Positions 8,888 through 17,584 are shown, counted from the stretch's first letter. The stretch is 64,000 nt of DNA from Candidatus Formimonas warabiya (GCF_002777255.1 NZ_CP017634.1:1314903-1378902); one strand, 5' to 3'. Notes: generated by a model not told the origin, from the letters alone. Translations and numbers: made by a program.

Positions 8888-9475
8888 TTATCTCTTAATT
8901 TTTAAGGGCTTCTTGGGGTGCTTCGCCGAAGGCTTTAGGGAACTCTCTTCACGTTGCACGGGATAATAGTATCGAGATTTACTTCTTACAAAATTCTTTT
9001 TCCTAACCACGTACCGGACAAATCTTTTTCCCTGCTTCAGATAGCTCCAGGTAACAAAGAAAAACCAGGTCAGATAGAGTCCGAAGGGAAGAATGACCTT
9101 ACTAAAAGTCCACTCAAAGATGCCCAAATTTGAAAGCACATTTGAAAAAAAGACCCCATATCCCGCAGATACAACCGCAAATAAATAGTTCCAAGGCTTT
9201 CGGTCCGGTAAAAAATAAAGAAACATAATGAAAAAAACGGTCCAGGCAATAGGCGGCATAAAGGGGATGCCTAAAAATCCTAGCGGGCCATAATTTAAAT
9301 AACCGCCGGCATGGATCAATCCAATCACTAATATCCAAAACACATCAATGATGGCACCATAAAAAATTCCTAAGAGGGCAAGCTCATAAATTCTTTTCCT
9401 GGGAACAATCACCAGCATGATGAAGGCCAGCGCCAATGTATAAAACAAGTAAATAAAATAGAGAGGAATTTTCAT
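8888..9475 (-). CDS. CBO0543-like multi-spanning membrane protein with basic C-terminus
   Basis: 195 residues, five hydrophobic segments and then a ~40-residue Lys/Arg-rich tail (KRFVRYVVRKKNF... KHPKKPLKIKR). The membrane part parallels the product of 5361-5831 segment by segment: GIFYGAIIDVFWI, GGYLNYGPLGFLG, PPIAWTVFF, MFLYFLPDRK and a final helix ending in YLKQG. It is translated just ahead of the ferritin-like gene. Family function unknown; the basic tail is not present in the paralogue. Confidence 0.7.
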   Translation of the reverse strand: MKIPLYFIYLFYTLALAFIMLVIVPRKRIYELALLGIFYGAIIDVFWILVIGLIHAGGYLNYGPLGFLGIPFMPPIAWTVFFIMFLYFLPDRKPWNYLFAVVSAGYGVFFSNVLSNLGIFEWTFSKVILPFGLYLTWFFFVTWSYLKQGKRFVRYVVRKKNFVRSKSRYYYPVQREESSLKPSAKHPKKPLKIKR

Positions 9476-9792
9476 AAAAATATTTCACCATTTTGCAAAG
9501 AATTCTTTTACCTTTCTGTAAATATATGGTCTTGAAAAATCAATAGTAAATAATAAATATCATGGTCATTTTTTTTATTTTCATTCATGAAACAGGGCCT
9601 AATTTATGGGAGCAAAAAATGTTTTTATTGACAGTACCATCCAATTTACTTAATCTAAAATAAGTGTAACAATTTTACATGAATGGTTTTAGTCACTGAT
9701 ATTGGCTAAATCTTGCAATCAGCTCTTTGGAGCAGTGCCCTTTAATAAATATTTAGACAGCCACTATCAGTCAGTAATAGGAGGGAAAGTTA
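9476..9792. other. Intergenic region without visible gene
   Basis: 317 AT-rich bases between two divergent genes. It should contain the promoters of both the membrane/ferritin-like operon and the histidine kinase. I see no RNA gene, repeat or ORF with a ribosome binding site apart from the AGGAGGG serving the kinase start at the right end. Confidence 0.6.
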
Positions 9793-11052
9793 TTGCAGGC
9801 ATTACAAGTCTTTCATAATTTAAGAAAAACCGGTCTCGAGTTTATCAAGGACATCCCTTGGGGGACTCATATTTGCGGCTTCTATCAGACAAAAAAAGAT
9901 TTAATTAATATGGCGGTACCCTACTTCAGGAAAGGGCTGGAGAATAATGAATACTGTATGTGGGTTGTTTCAGATCCTTTAAGTGTTGTGGAGGCCGAGC
10001 AATCTTTAAAAGAAGCCATTCCAAATTTCCTCTTGCGTAATAAGTATATTGAAGTTCTTTCCCACACCGAATGGTACTTGAAATACGGCGATTTTGACAG
10101 CGATCAAGTGATGAAAGGATGGATTGATAAAATAAAGCTTTCCCGATCCAAAGGATATGAAGGCATAAGAATATGCGGAAACACGACATGGCTGGACAAA
10201 AGGTATTGGAAAGCGTTCATGGATTATGAGGCAATAGTCGAAAGAGAAATTGGGGCTCTTAACATGATTGCCCTTTGTACATACCAGCTTAGCAACTGCG
10301 GGATTCATGAAGTCATTGATATTGTAAATAACCACCAATTCTCATTTATTCAAAGCGAATACGACTGGAGCAATACCGGTGAAATTGTAAAATTTGATAA
10401 AATCAATATGGTGGGAAAGTTAGCGGCGAGTATCGCTCATGAAATCAGGAACCCCATGACATCCATCAGAGGGTTCCTCCAATTGCTCCAAGAGAAAAAT
10501 GAATTTAAATCCTACAACGATTATTTTCATCTCATGATTGACGAATTAGATCGGGTTAACAAAATTATCACAGAATATCTTGCTTTAGCAAAAAATAAAA
10601 ATACCCGTTTTCAAAAAGAAAATCTCAACCATATCATTAGGGCACTATTCCCTTTAATGCAAGCTGATGCAGTAAAAGAAGACAAAGCCGTCGTACTTGA
10701 CATGGAAGATATTGTTGATTTACTTATCGATCCTAATGATATTCGCCAAGTAATCCTGAATATCACGCGAAATGGCCTGGAAGCAATGTCTGACGGCGGC
10801 ATCCTAAATATCCGAACATATATGGAAAATAATGCTGTTGTCCTTGAGATCAGAGATACGGGAACCGGCATCCCCGATCACGTCATTCATAGTTTAGGGA
10901 CTCCTTTTCTTACGACAAAGGAAAATGGCACAGGGCTGGGACTTTCCGTTTGTTACAGTATCCTGGACAGACATCATGCCACCTTGCATATTGAATCCTC
11001 TAAATCAGGGACGGCATTTTTTATCCGCTTTCCCACTTTGCAAGAAGAATAA
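9793..11052 (+). CDS. MEDS-domain sensor histidine kinase
   Basis: 419 residues starting at TTG 9793 behind AGGAGGG. Residues about 18-185 match the MEDS sensory domain (PWGTHICGFYQTKKDL, then SDPLSVVEAEQSL), first noted in methanogen and methylotroph regulators such as DcmR. The kinase core follows: phospho-acceptor His216 in SIAHEIRNPMTS, N-box NITRNGLEAM, G1 box DTGTGIPD and G2 box GTGLGLSV. No transmembrane segment is present, so it is a cytosolic sensor. The core is close to sporulation kinases of the KinB/NtrB-like kind. No response regulator gene is adjacent. A link to one-carbon metabolism is suggested only by the domain's history. Confidence 0.88.
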   Translation: MQALQVFHNLRKTGLEFIKDIPWGTHICGFYQTKKDLINMAVPYFRKGLENNEYCMWVVSDPLSVVEAEQSLKEAIPNFLLRNKYIEVLSHTEWYLKYGDFDSDQVMKGWIDKIKLSRSKGYEGIRICGNTTWLDKRYWKAFMDYEAIVEREIGALNMIALCTYQLSNCGIHEVIDIVNNHQFSFIQSEYDWSNTGEIVKFDKINMVGKLAASIAHEIRNPMTSIRGFLQLLQEKNEFKSYNDYFHLMIDELDRVNKIITEYLALAKNKNTRFQKENLNHIIRALFPLMQADAVKEDKAVVLDMEDIVDLLIDPNDIRQVILNITRNGLEAMSDGGILNIRTYMENNAVVLEIRDTGTGIPDHVIHSLGTPFLTTKENGTGLGLSVCYSILDRHHATLHIESSKSGTAFFIRFPTLQEE

Positions 11053-11275
11053 ATCCCGCTCACCCATATGCGCCTCATGGAACCAGCTGGATTGTTTGAA
11101 TACGTTTCCCCTGAGTATAGAGATGCGTAGCGCAGGAAACGCAGGGATCAAAGGATGGCCTGGTATGGTATAAAGTTTCCTCCTAAATTAATGACAGAAT
11201 CACTATGTCCAAGTTTCTTATTCCCTTCCTGCAACATAAAGTAAATTAAAACTTAGACAGGAGGTATAAGAAATT

Positions 11276-12607
11276 ATGGACACACGCCAACTGGTATCTT
11301 GTCCGGGTGGTACCGTTTATACCATTAGGAGAGGTGATACCTTTTTTAGCTTGGCCGAACGCTTTAATACGACTGTGGAAAATATTATTGACGCTAACCC
11401 GGAAATTGACCCCGATGCACTTGAGGTGGGACAGAGAATCTGCATCCCGGGTGCCCAGGGACCCGTAACCTGCGAAGGAGGCACCTTTTATACCATCCGC
11501 TCCGGCGATACCCTTCCCCGCCTGGCAACCCGTTTTAACACGACCGTAGATGCTATTCTCGATGCCAATCCCGGCCTTGACCCGGACAGACTTCGGGTGG
11601 GGCGCAGAATCTGCATCCCGGCTGCCGAGACACCGGCGACATGCGAAGACGGCACCTTTTATACCATCCGCTCCGGCGATACCCTTCCCCGCCTGGCAAC
11701 CCGTTTTAATACGACGGTAAATGCTATTCTCAATGCCAATCCGGGCCTTGACCCGGACAGACTTCGGGTGGGGCGCAGAATCTGCATCCCGGCTGCTGAG
11801 GCACCCGTGACATGCGAAGACGGCAGATTCTATACCATCCGGTCCGGGGATACCCTTCTCCGCCTGGCCGATCGTTTTAACACCACCGTAGACGCTATTC
11901 TCGATGCCAATCCGGGCCTTGAGCCGGAAAACCTTCGGGTGGGACAGAGAATCTGCATCCCGGCTGCCCAGGCACCTGTGACATGCGAAGGCGGCACATT
12001 CTATACCATTCGATCCGGTGATACCCTTTTCCGTTTGGCCGATCGTTTTAACACTACTGTAGACGCCATTCTGGATGCCAATCCCGGCCTCGATCCGGAA
12101 AGCCTTCAGGTAGGGCGGCGCATCTGCATCCCGGCTGCCGAGGCACCCTCGCCCACCTGCCCGGGACGCACCTATACGATTCGTTCCGGCGACACATTAG
12201 TTGTTATTGCCCAACGCTTTGGTGTTACCCTGCAGGCCTTGCTGGCGGCAAACCCAGGAATTAATCCCAGAATGCTCCGGGTCGGGCAGGTGATATGCCT
12301 TCCCACCTCAGCCGGAGGAGGAGTAACATGTCCTTACGGTAATGTTTATGTGGTAAGAACCGGCGATACGCTGTCTGCAATTGCCGCACGTTATGGGCTT
12401 AGCCTACGGCAACTCCTCGCAGCCAATCCGCAGATAACGAACCCGAATAATATTTCCATCGGCCAATCTATTTGTATTCCACGCGGCATGAGGTCGGCTT
12501 CTGATGAATACCCCGCAGCATCTTTCCCATATATCTCCTGCCCCTTTGCACCCAGCTTCAGATGCCTGTATTCCAATTACTACATGATGTCTTTCAGACC
12601 CTATTAA
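11276..12607 (+). CDS. Seven-LysM repeat protein
   Basis: 443 residues after AGGAGGT. Seven LysM modules follow one another, each starting near a Cys (CEGGTFYTIRSGDTL) and ending in GxRICIPA; the sixth and seventh are more divergent. Every module has two Cys residues (near its start and in ICIP), so disulfide or metal cross-linking is possible. There is no signal peptide and no catalytic domain. The 55-residue C-terminus is rich in Ser, Tyr, Pro and Phe. In spore formers such proteins are usually spore-coat or cortex-binding; that role is inferred. Modules two to five are nearly identical at DNA level. Confidence 0.85.
   Translation: MDTRQLVSCPGGTVYTIRRGDTFFSLAERFNTTVENIIDANPEIDPDALEVGQRICIPGAQGPVTCEGGTFYTIRSGDTLPRLATRFNTTVDAILDANPGLDPDRLRVGRRICIPAAETPATCEDGTFYTIRSGDTLPRLATRFNTTVNAILNANPGLDPDRLRVGRRICIPAAEAPVTCEDGRFYTIRSGDTLLRLADRFNTTVDAILDANPGLEPENLRVGQRICIPAAQAPVTCEGGTFYTIRSGDTLFRLADRFNTTVDAILDANPGLDPESLQVGRRICIPAAEAPSPTCPGRTYTIRSGDTLVVIAQRFGVTLQALLAANPGINPRMLRVGQVICLPTSAGGGVTCPYGNVYVVRTGDTLSAIAARYGLSLRQLLAANPQITNPNNISIGQSICIPRGMRSASDEYPAASFPYISCPFAPSFRCLYSNYYMMSFRPY
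11471..12157 (+). repeat. Tandem 171-bp coding repeats (LysM units)
   Basis: The Cys codons that open successive modules lie at 11471, 11642, 11813 and 11984, exactly 171 bases (57 codons) apart, and the next at 12158 after 174. The four units are close to identical in DNA, which indicates recent duplication or gene conversion, with copy number likely to vary between strains. Confidence 0.9.
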
Positions 12608-12633
12608 CATCTTTATTTGAATACCCGCTGAAC

Positions 12634-12675
12634 AAAAAAGGTTATGCCGGTTTTTTTAAACCGCATAACCCTTTT
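12634..12675. terminator. Bidirectional rho-independent terminator
   Basis: AAAAAAGGTTATGCCGG pairs with CCGCATAACCCTTTTT around a T/A-rich loop. It lies between the converging LysM and ytaF genes and has A and T tracts on both sides. Confidence 0.9.
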
Positions 12676-12690
12676 TATTTTATAACCAAC

Positions 12691-13329
12691 TTATTTTAAT
12701 TTACTGAGGCCTAAAAGCAATATTAACAAACCCGGCACAAAAGATGTCTTTTTAATAAACCGGTTGTTGACACTGCATCTAGCCAGTCTTCCAGCGGCAG
12801 ATACCATCATAAATTGGCACACACCAACTGAAATTGCTGTTAAAATGGGAGGAAATCCAACCACTGCAAAGGCGAAGCCGGACCCGAGAGCATCCATGGC
12901 TAAGGCAAAACCTAGAAGTAACGCCTCCCTAAAGTCAATGATGCCTGATTTGTCCATATCTGCCTTTGTAGGTTCTTTTAAAATTTGAACCAGGATACCT
13001 AAAGGCGGAATACGCAGACGCAGCAACAATGTATCCTCTCTCGGCAGGGCCATTTCTTCTTTTTTCTGGACCCAGGCATGAAAAAGCATGAAAAGTCCCA
13101 TACCGGCCAAAAGCACAGCCCCAATTAGTCTGGCAGTTTCTAATGAAATAAAGATCACCACAATTTTTCCAAAAAACATAGAAACCGCGATAACCACTGA
13201 AGAAATGAGATTGATGAGCAGCAAAGAACCCCGAGGTATGATGATATTCTTCAAACCATAAGCAAAGCCCACTCCAAACCCATCCACGCTTACCGCTAAT
13301 GCAAATAATATCATGGATAAAATCAGCAC
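12691..13329 (-). CDS. ytaF: YtaF-type sporulation membrane protein
   Basis: 212 residues from GTG 13329, chosen because GGGAGGGAG lies just upstream; a TTG at 13344 is also possible. Six hydrophobic helices form two inverted halves, each with the MntP-like signature: ALAVSVDGFGVGFAYGLK in the first and FALAMDALGSGFAFAVVG in the second. Between them is an acidic DMDKSGIIDFREA loop resembling an EF-hand, characteristic of YtaF. YtaF belongs to the MntP/LysE-type exporter superfamily and is linked to sporulation in Bacillus by expression and naming; its substrate is unknown. Confidence 0.88.
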   Translation of the reverse strand: MLILSMILFALAVSVDGFGVGFAYGLKNIIIPRGSLLLINLISSVVIAVSMFFGKIVVIFISLETARLIGAVLLAGMGLFMLFHAWVQKKEEMALPREDTLLLRLRIPPLGILVQILKEPTKADMDKSGIIDFREALLLGFALAMDALGSGFAFAVVGFPPILTAISVGVCQFMMVSAAGRLARCSVNNRFIKKTSFVPGLLILLLGLSKLK

Positions 13330-13460
13330 ATTACTCCCTCCCAAACATTTTTGCCTTAACTACTATATGACTTAGATAGGGTATTGTGTTAGTCCGAAAA
13401 ATGAATGCTTATGCCGGGCGGTCTTTCGAATCCTTTGCGTCGAAGCATTGGACGCGATAG

Positions 13461-13494
13461 AAAAAGGCTTCAGCTGTCCGAACCAGCTGAAACC
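13461..13494 (-). terminator. Rho-independent terminator after the B3/B4-domain gene
   Basis: On the minus strand GGTTTCAGCTG pairs with CAGCTGAAGCC around GTTCGGA and is followed by TTTTTCT. It lies about 105 bases after the stop of the B3/B4 gene. Confidence 0.8.
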
Positions 13495-13599
13495 CTTGAT
13501 ATTCTTAATATTTGGTTCCCATCCCTATTTTCTGCTATTCTATGAGCCCTATGGATTCCGGCCTCCAGCTACTCTTGTGATGCTATCTAAAGGGTTTTA

Positions 13600-14313
13600 T
13601 CAGTCTGCGGAGAGATCTATGGTTTCCGTGTCAGACAGAATAAACTGCCGGGCAGCACCGCCCAAACGGGTAAGGACCAGCTCTTCCAGTTCCGCCAGGG
13701 CATTTTTCAGTTCCTCCATGCGGCTTCCGTCCACCAGTTCAATACAAAGGAATGCGTTGGTGGTCTTTTCCGTCAGCATGGTCCGCTGGGCCTCCCGCCA
13801 GTTGAAGCAGCGGCAGACGGCACCCGCATCGTCCGCGTAAATCACTTCTCCGGCTAAGGCCGGTTCTTCTGCCTCCGCCCCCAAAGGAAGAAAACTCTCC
13901 CCTCCCTGTGCCACAGTGAGCCGCAGACTGCCTGCGACCGCATCCAGGTCCTCGCCGCCGCAGGGGAGGCCATATTTCAGGGAAATGCAGTTGTACAAAT
14001 CCACCAGCGGGTTAATTGTTCCCACCGGGTTCCCGTTGCTCACCCGTTTCAGCAATGCCTCAATGGAGGAACGGGCGCCTTTCTTTGTCTTGAATTTGCG
14101 ATAGGCCTCCCGCCATTCGGCGACAACCGGGTTCTGGGCAAACTCCGGATGCTTCAGATGGCGCCGGCTTTCGGCCATGGCGTTTTCCAGCAGTATGGTG
14201 AAATCCTTTCCCGGGCCGGGGGAATTGTCAATGCCCCCCACGACCAGAATGCCCAGCCGGAATTTGGGAAAGAGGGTCTTAAAGGCCGGATCGATCCAGA
14301 ATGTCTTTTTCAT
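13600..14313 (-). CDS. B3/B4 tRNA-binding domain protein
   Basis: 237 residues with the B3/B4 fold otherwise found in the beta subunit of phenylalanyl-tRNA synthetase: an N-terminal part with FPKFRLGILVVGGIDN, a central FKTKKGARSSIEALLKRV, then NPLVDLYNCISLKYGLPCGGEDLDAV, typical of the free-standing family. Free-standing members may edit mischarged tRNA or bind nucleotides; the role here is not established. The start follows AAGGAGG. A small HTH regulator gene lies 78 bases upstream on the same strand. Confidence 0.85.
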   Translation of the reverse strand: MKKTFWIDPAFKTLFPKFRLGILVVGGIDNSPGPGKDFTILLENAMAESRRHLKHPEFAQNPVVAEWREAYRKFKTKKGARSSIEALLKRVSNGNPVGTINPLVDLYNCISLKYGLPCGGEDLDAVAGSLRLTVAQGGESFLPLGAEAEEPALAGEVIYADDAGAVCRCFNWREAQRTMLTEKTTNAFLCIELVDGSRMEELKNALAELEELVLTRLGGAARQFILSDTETIDLSAD

Positions 14314-14391
14314 TGGTAAATGCCTCCTTGATGAATCTTAACAGTTCGTTTTCCCAGTAATACCAGCCCGCATATGGTTAAAAAGTAAGGA

Positions 14392-14607
14392 TTAATGGTT
14401 TTCTTCATTTTGTTCCTCCTCATAAATGAATATTTCTTCAATGGGCATATGAAAATATCTTGCGATTTTAAATGCTAAAAGGATGGATGGGTTATATCGT
14501 CCATTTTCCAGGGATCCTATGGTCTGTCTGGATACTCCCAGCACGGCGGCCAAATCTTCTTGTCTGATTCCGCGCTGTTTGCGTATTTCTTCTAACCTGT
14601 TCTTCAC
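14392..14607 (-). CDS. Small XRE-family HTH regulator
   Basis: 71 residues, a single Cro/CI-type helix-turn-helix: LEEIRKQRGIRQEDLAAVLGVSRQTIGSLENGRYNPS. The C-terminus IARYFHMPIEEIFIYEEEQ is typical of the compact regulators that Bacillota place beside membrane or stress genes. It starts at GTG 14607 behind GGGGGA and probably controls itself and the downstream B3/B4 gene. Confidence 0.85.
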   Translation of the reverse strand: MKNRLEEIRKQRGIRQEDLAAVLGVSRQTIGSLENGRYNPSILLAFKIARYFHMPIEEIFIYEEEQNEENH

Positions 14608-14672
14608 ACTCTTATCCCCCTATGGAAAGCATACTTTACATCAAAGATAGCCTCCCATTCATAGAATGTCAA

Positions 14673-14753
14673 GAATGTCACGGGGACAGGTCCCTTGACA
14701 TTGGTCATCGCCACATCAATTCTTTCTTATGTCAAGGGACCTGTCCCCATGAC
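14673..14753. repeat. ~84-bp palindromic repeat, copy 1
   Basis: GAATGTCACGGGGACAGG opens a sequence whose other end is its near-complement CCTGTCCCCATGAC; the arms are about 29 bases with a ~25-base centre. A nearly identical copy in the opposite orientation is at 17501-17584 and a short one at 16818-16848. It sits against the terminator of the downstream gene. It could be a REP/MITE-like element. Confidence 0.85.
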
Positions 14754-14795
14754 AAAAAAAACTATGTGCGCGGTTCCGGCACCGGCACATAGTTT
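14754..14795 (-). terminator. Terminator of the decarboxylase beta-subunit gene
   Basis: On the minus strand AAACTATGTGC pairs with GCACATAGTTT and is followed by more than five T. It lies about 70 bases after the beta-subunit stop and next to palindromic repeat copy 1. Confidence 0.85.
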
Positions 14796-14867
14796 GGAGC
14801 AGGAAAGCTGCCCGGAGGGGGTAGAACCCCTGGTCAGAGCCTTCCTGCGTTTCGTTTCAAAAGTCCC

Positions 14868-16034
14868 TTATCGATAAAGGGTAAGCAGTACACCTGCCGC
14901 CACTGCGGTGCCGATGACACCGGCCACATTAGGCCCCATGGCATGCATCAATAAAAAGTTTCGCGGGTTTTCTTGTTGCCCCATTTTTTGTACCACTCTA
15001 GCCGCCATCGGTACCGCAGATACTCCCGCCGCTCCAATGAGCGGGTTCACTTTTTCCTTCACAAATAGATTCATCAGTTTGGCCAACAATACTCCACCGG
15101 CGGCCCCACCGGCAAAAGCAAAAGCGCCCAGCAGGAAAATGCCGATGGTTTTCCAATTCAGAAATGCTTCGGCAGTGGCTGTGGCACCAACCGTTGTGCC
15201 TAAAAAGATGGTGACAATATTAATTAAGGCATTTTGCACCGTATCGGATAATCTCTCGACCACTCCGCATTCCCGGAAAAGGTTACCCAGCATTAACATT
15301 CCAATCAACGGTGTCGCCGGAGGAAGTGTGAGAGAAACCAGAATGGTAGCAACAATGGGAAATAAAATTTTTGTGGTTTTGCTGACCGGTTTCAATTGTT
15401 TCATGACAATCTGCCGTTCTGCTTTGGTGGTGAACAGTTTGGCCACCGGGGGAATAATGATCGGCACCAAAGCCATATAGGAATAGGCTGCTACGGCAAT
15501 GGGACCTAATAAATAGGGCGCCAGCCTGGTGGTAAGAAAGATTGCAGTTGGCCCGTCTGCTCCGCCGATAATGCCGATAGATGCGGCTTCCTTAGGTATG
15601 TATCCCAGGAAGAGGGCTCCCCAGAAGGTCAGGAAAACCCCTAACTGGGCCGCTGCGCCCAATAAGAGACTCTTGGGGTTGGCAATTAAGGGCCCGAAAT
15701 CGGTCATAGCTCCGATCCCCAAAAAAATCAAAGGAGGAAAGATCCCCAGAACATCCCCTTGAAAGATATAGTAGAGCAACCCCCCGACTTCCTTTACAAC
15801 AGGCAACCCATCCGGTCCCAGCTCCATTACCGGGGGTGCTGTAATCCCGGATATCGGGATATTCGCCAGCAGCATGCCGAATCCGATGGGTACCAGCAAC
15901 AGGGGTTCAAATCCTTTTTTTATCGCCAGAAAAAGCAGCACGCATGCCACGCCTATCATTAAAACATTTCCCCATGTTAAATTAGCAAAACCAGTTGTTT
16001 CTATAAACTGGATAAGACTGTTGCTTAAATCCAT
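14868..16034 (-). CDS. gcdB: Na+-translocating acyl-CoA/oxaloacetate decarboxylase, beta subunit (GcdB/OadB/MmdB)
   Basis: 388 residues, ten or so hydrophobic segments. This integral membrane subunit takes carboxybiotin, releases CO2 and moves Na+ outward. Family signatures are present: [18 protein letters not shown], the conserved [13 protein letters not shown] with its key Asp, [20 protein letters not shown], and [18 protein letters not shown] at the end. The start follows GGGAGGGAAAG. It lies downstream of the gamma subunit, separated only by a decayed biotin-carrier fragment. No carboxyltransferase is adjacent; the nearest is the glutaconyl-CoA decarboxylase alpha subunit at 22980-24737. 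The symbol assumes that pairing and could equally be oadB or mmdB. Confidence 0.85.
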   Translation of the reverse strand: MDLSNSLIQFIETTGFANLTWGNVLMIGVACVLLFLAIKKGFEPLLLVPIGFGMLLANIPISGITAPPVMELGPDGLPVVKEVGGLLYYIFQGDVLGIFPPLIFLGIGAMTDFGPLIANPKSLLLGAAAQLGVFLTFWGALFLGYIPKEAASIGIIGGADGPTAIFLTTRLAPYLLGPIAVAAYSYMALVPIIIPPVAKLFTTKAERQIVMKQLKPVSKTTKILFPIVATILVSLTLPPATPLIGMLMLGNLFRECGVVERLSDTVQNALINIVTIFLGTTVGATATAEAFLNWKTIGIFLLGAFAFAGGAAGGVLLAKLMNLFVKEKVNPLIGAAGVSAVPMAARVVQKMGQQENPRNFLLMHAMGPNVAGVIGTAVAAGVLLTLYR

Positions 16035-16082
16035 ACGATTCTTTCCCTCCCTTTAATCAAAACAGGCTTTTACATTATGATC

Positions 16083-16186
16083 TTAGTTCAGAGTAAACAG
16101 CAGGTCTCCCGTTTGAACGCTGTCCCTTTTTTTACAGGAATGGCAGTGATTGTTCCGCTGCCGGGAGACTCTATTTCATTGTCCAT
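16083..16186 (-). pseudogene. Decayed biotin-carboxyl-carrier fragment
   Basis: Just after the gamma-subunit stop, the minus strand reads LKMDNEIESPGSGTITAIPV, which is the second half of a biotinyl domain beginning at the biotin-lysine (AMKM) motif. The frame then shifts: KKG-TAFKRETCC in the first frame, while the next frame gives VQTGDLLFTLN and a stop, the standard end of such a domain. The first half, including the residues before the biotin lysine, is missing. So the gene has lost its 5' half and one base. Confidence 0.8.
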
Positions 16187-16198
16187 TTTTAAATTTTC

Positions 16199-16621
16199 TC
16201 AAGGCCTGTTTCCCTTTTCGATAAATCGCTGGCGTGTGGCAATAACGTCGTTTGTGCCAATAAATGACCAAACCGGCTGACTTCCGGAGGCCCGGCGAAT
16301 CTCGGTAAATTTAAATTCTTCGGCAGTCTTTCCTGTCAAAGCACAGATGGATGCGGTAATCGCGGCAACAACCGCCGGTGAAATGCTATCCCGGGGTTTA
16401 ATTTGATTGGTTACAGGCGCTTTCGCCGGACTGGGAGAAACGACTCCCGCCGGTTGCTTTCTTACCTGATGATCCTTTCCCGTTTTTTTTTCAATTGCAG
16501 CGTCTACTACGGTATTCAGGATTTTAATGAATATGGAAAGTATGATGAGGACGATGAATACTACTCCCATTCCAATAATTGTGGTTAACACTCCCTCAGA
16601 CGTATACTCCATGACATGCAT
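16199..16621 (-). CDS. OadG-type gamma (GcdD-like) subunit of Na+-pump decarboxylase
   Basis: 140 residues from ATG 16621 (upstream frame to 16726 lacks a ribosome binding site). One N-terminal transmembrane helix (TTIIGMGVVFIVLIILSIFIKIL) is followed by a Pro/Ala linker and a C-terminal part with SPAVVAAITASICALTG, FKFTEIRR and the SQPVWSFIGTNDVIATRQRFIE end typical of long OadG proteins. It assembles the carboxyltransferase and beta subunits. The gene order gamma, carrier relic, beta is that of a decarboxylase operon that has lost its carrier. Confidence 0.8.
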   Translation of the reverse strand: MHVMEYTSEGVLTTIIGMGVVFIVLIILSIFIKILNTVVDAAIEKKTGKDHQVRKQPAGVVSPSPAKAPVTNQIKPRDSISPAVVAAITASICALTGKTAEEFKFTEIRRASGSQPVWSFIGTNDVIATRQRFIEKGNRP

Positions 16622-16817
16622 TGTTACCACCAGCCCTTTCGTTTCGCTCAGGGCACAAAAACGGCATGAAGCCATTGCCCTTAAGCTTATTTTATTGAAA
16701 TATGTTGGGTTTACCGGCAAATACAAATCATTCTTTTGCCTTCGTATACAGTATACTTATATAAATGCTATAATTCCAATTTACATAAATTAATCGCATT
16801 ATAACTTAAAGTTATAG

Positions 16818-16848
16818 CAATGTCATGGGACCTGTCCCCATGACATTC
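16818..16848. repeat. Short copy of the GGGACAGGTCCC palindromic repeat
   Basis: AATGTCATGGGACCTGTCC with a palindromic continuation matches the arms of the 84-bp repeats at 14673 and 17501 but lacks the centre. It lies between the gamma-subunit and the following membrane gene. Confidence 0.75.
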
Positions 16849-16922
16849 TGACATTCTCATACAAAACTTAAGGACCGGTTGCCCGGTCCCTTTCTATCAT
16901 GCTTAACCTTTTCTGAAAAGAA

Positions 16923-17387
16923 TCATCCAAAATCAGTAAATTGATTTAGAAGGGCTCCTATTACTAACCCATAGAAAATAAATGAGAATAATGCAACATA
17001 GTTCGTCACTATCAAATGCTGAAGAAAATTTAATCCCAGGGCCGGATATATCACCATAAATACAAAAAGTCCTACTCCTGAACTGACTGATACTGATTTA
17101 ACATAAAGATAGTCTCTTCCTGTTAATTTTATCAAAATAGCAATAACTACCCCGTTATATCCTGCCATTATTATTGAAGTAATCACCCCAAAAAGTTGTG
17201 CAGACCAATAAGTCACCTGTGGAGTATTAAAAAACACATCTGCCATGTCCTTCCAATATGTCCTAGTCTTAATTCCCAGCAAGATAAGTACCAGCAGCAG
17301 TAAATTATGAATTATCCCGCCGATCATTCCAATTAACAAACCCGCTACATAAAAATCTTTTATTACAAATCTTGACAAAATATTCAC
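16923..17387 (-). CDS. Four-helix membrane protein, unknown function
   Basis: 154 residues with four hydrophobic segments: AGLLIGMIGGIIHNLLLLVL near the N-terminus, a polar stretch with DMADVFF, then three further helices. The layout resembles the protein at 5969-6412. The GTG start has only a closely spaced GGAG ahead of it, so the exact start is uncertain. The gene is transcribed toward the decarboxylase gamma subunit but is separated from it by repeat copy 2. No motif is recognised. Confidence 0.6.
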   Translation of the reverse strand: MNILSRFVIKDFYVAGLLIGMIGGIIHNLLLLVLILLGIKTRTYWKDMADVFFNTPQVTYWSAQLFGVITSIIMAGYNGVVIAILIKLTGRDYLYVKSVSVSSGVGLFVFMVIYPALGLNFLQHLIVTNYVALFSFIFYGLVIGALLNQFTDFG

Positions 17388-17500
17388 TCCAACAAGTCAG
17401 TCTGGGAAACGATAATATTATTATTACCCAGTTAATTCAAATTATCCTATTCCCCTATCCTGGAGAGATTGCTCTCCCGGTTCCTCTTATTCCTCCGTCA

Positions 17501-17584
17501 GAATGTCATGGGGACAGGTCCCTTGACATAAGAAAAAATTGATGTGGAGATGACCAATGTCAAGGGACCTGTCCCCATGACATT
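17501..17584. repeat. ~84-bp palindromic repeat, copy 3 (inverted relative to copy 1)
   Basis: GAATGTCATGGGGACAGG at one end and CCTGTCCCCATGACATTG at the other, with a centre that is the reverse complement of that in 14673-14753 apart from a few bases. The two long copies are inverted and 2.8 kb apart. Confidence 0.85.

Noticed and set aside
11471..12157. CRISPR array or simple satellite
   Set aside because: The repeats have a 171-base period, are coding, and encode LysM modules without unique spacers.
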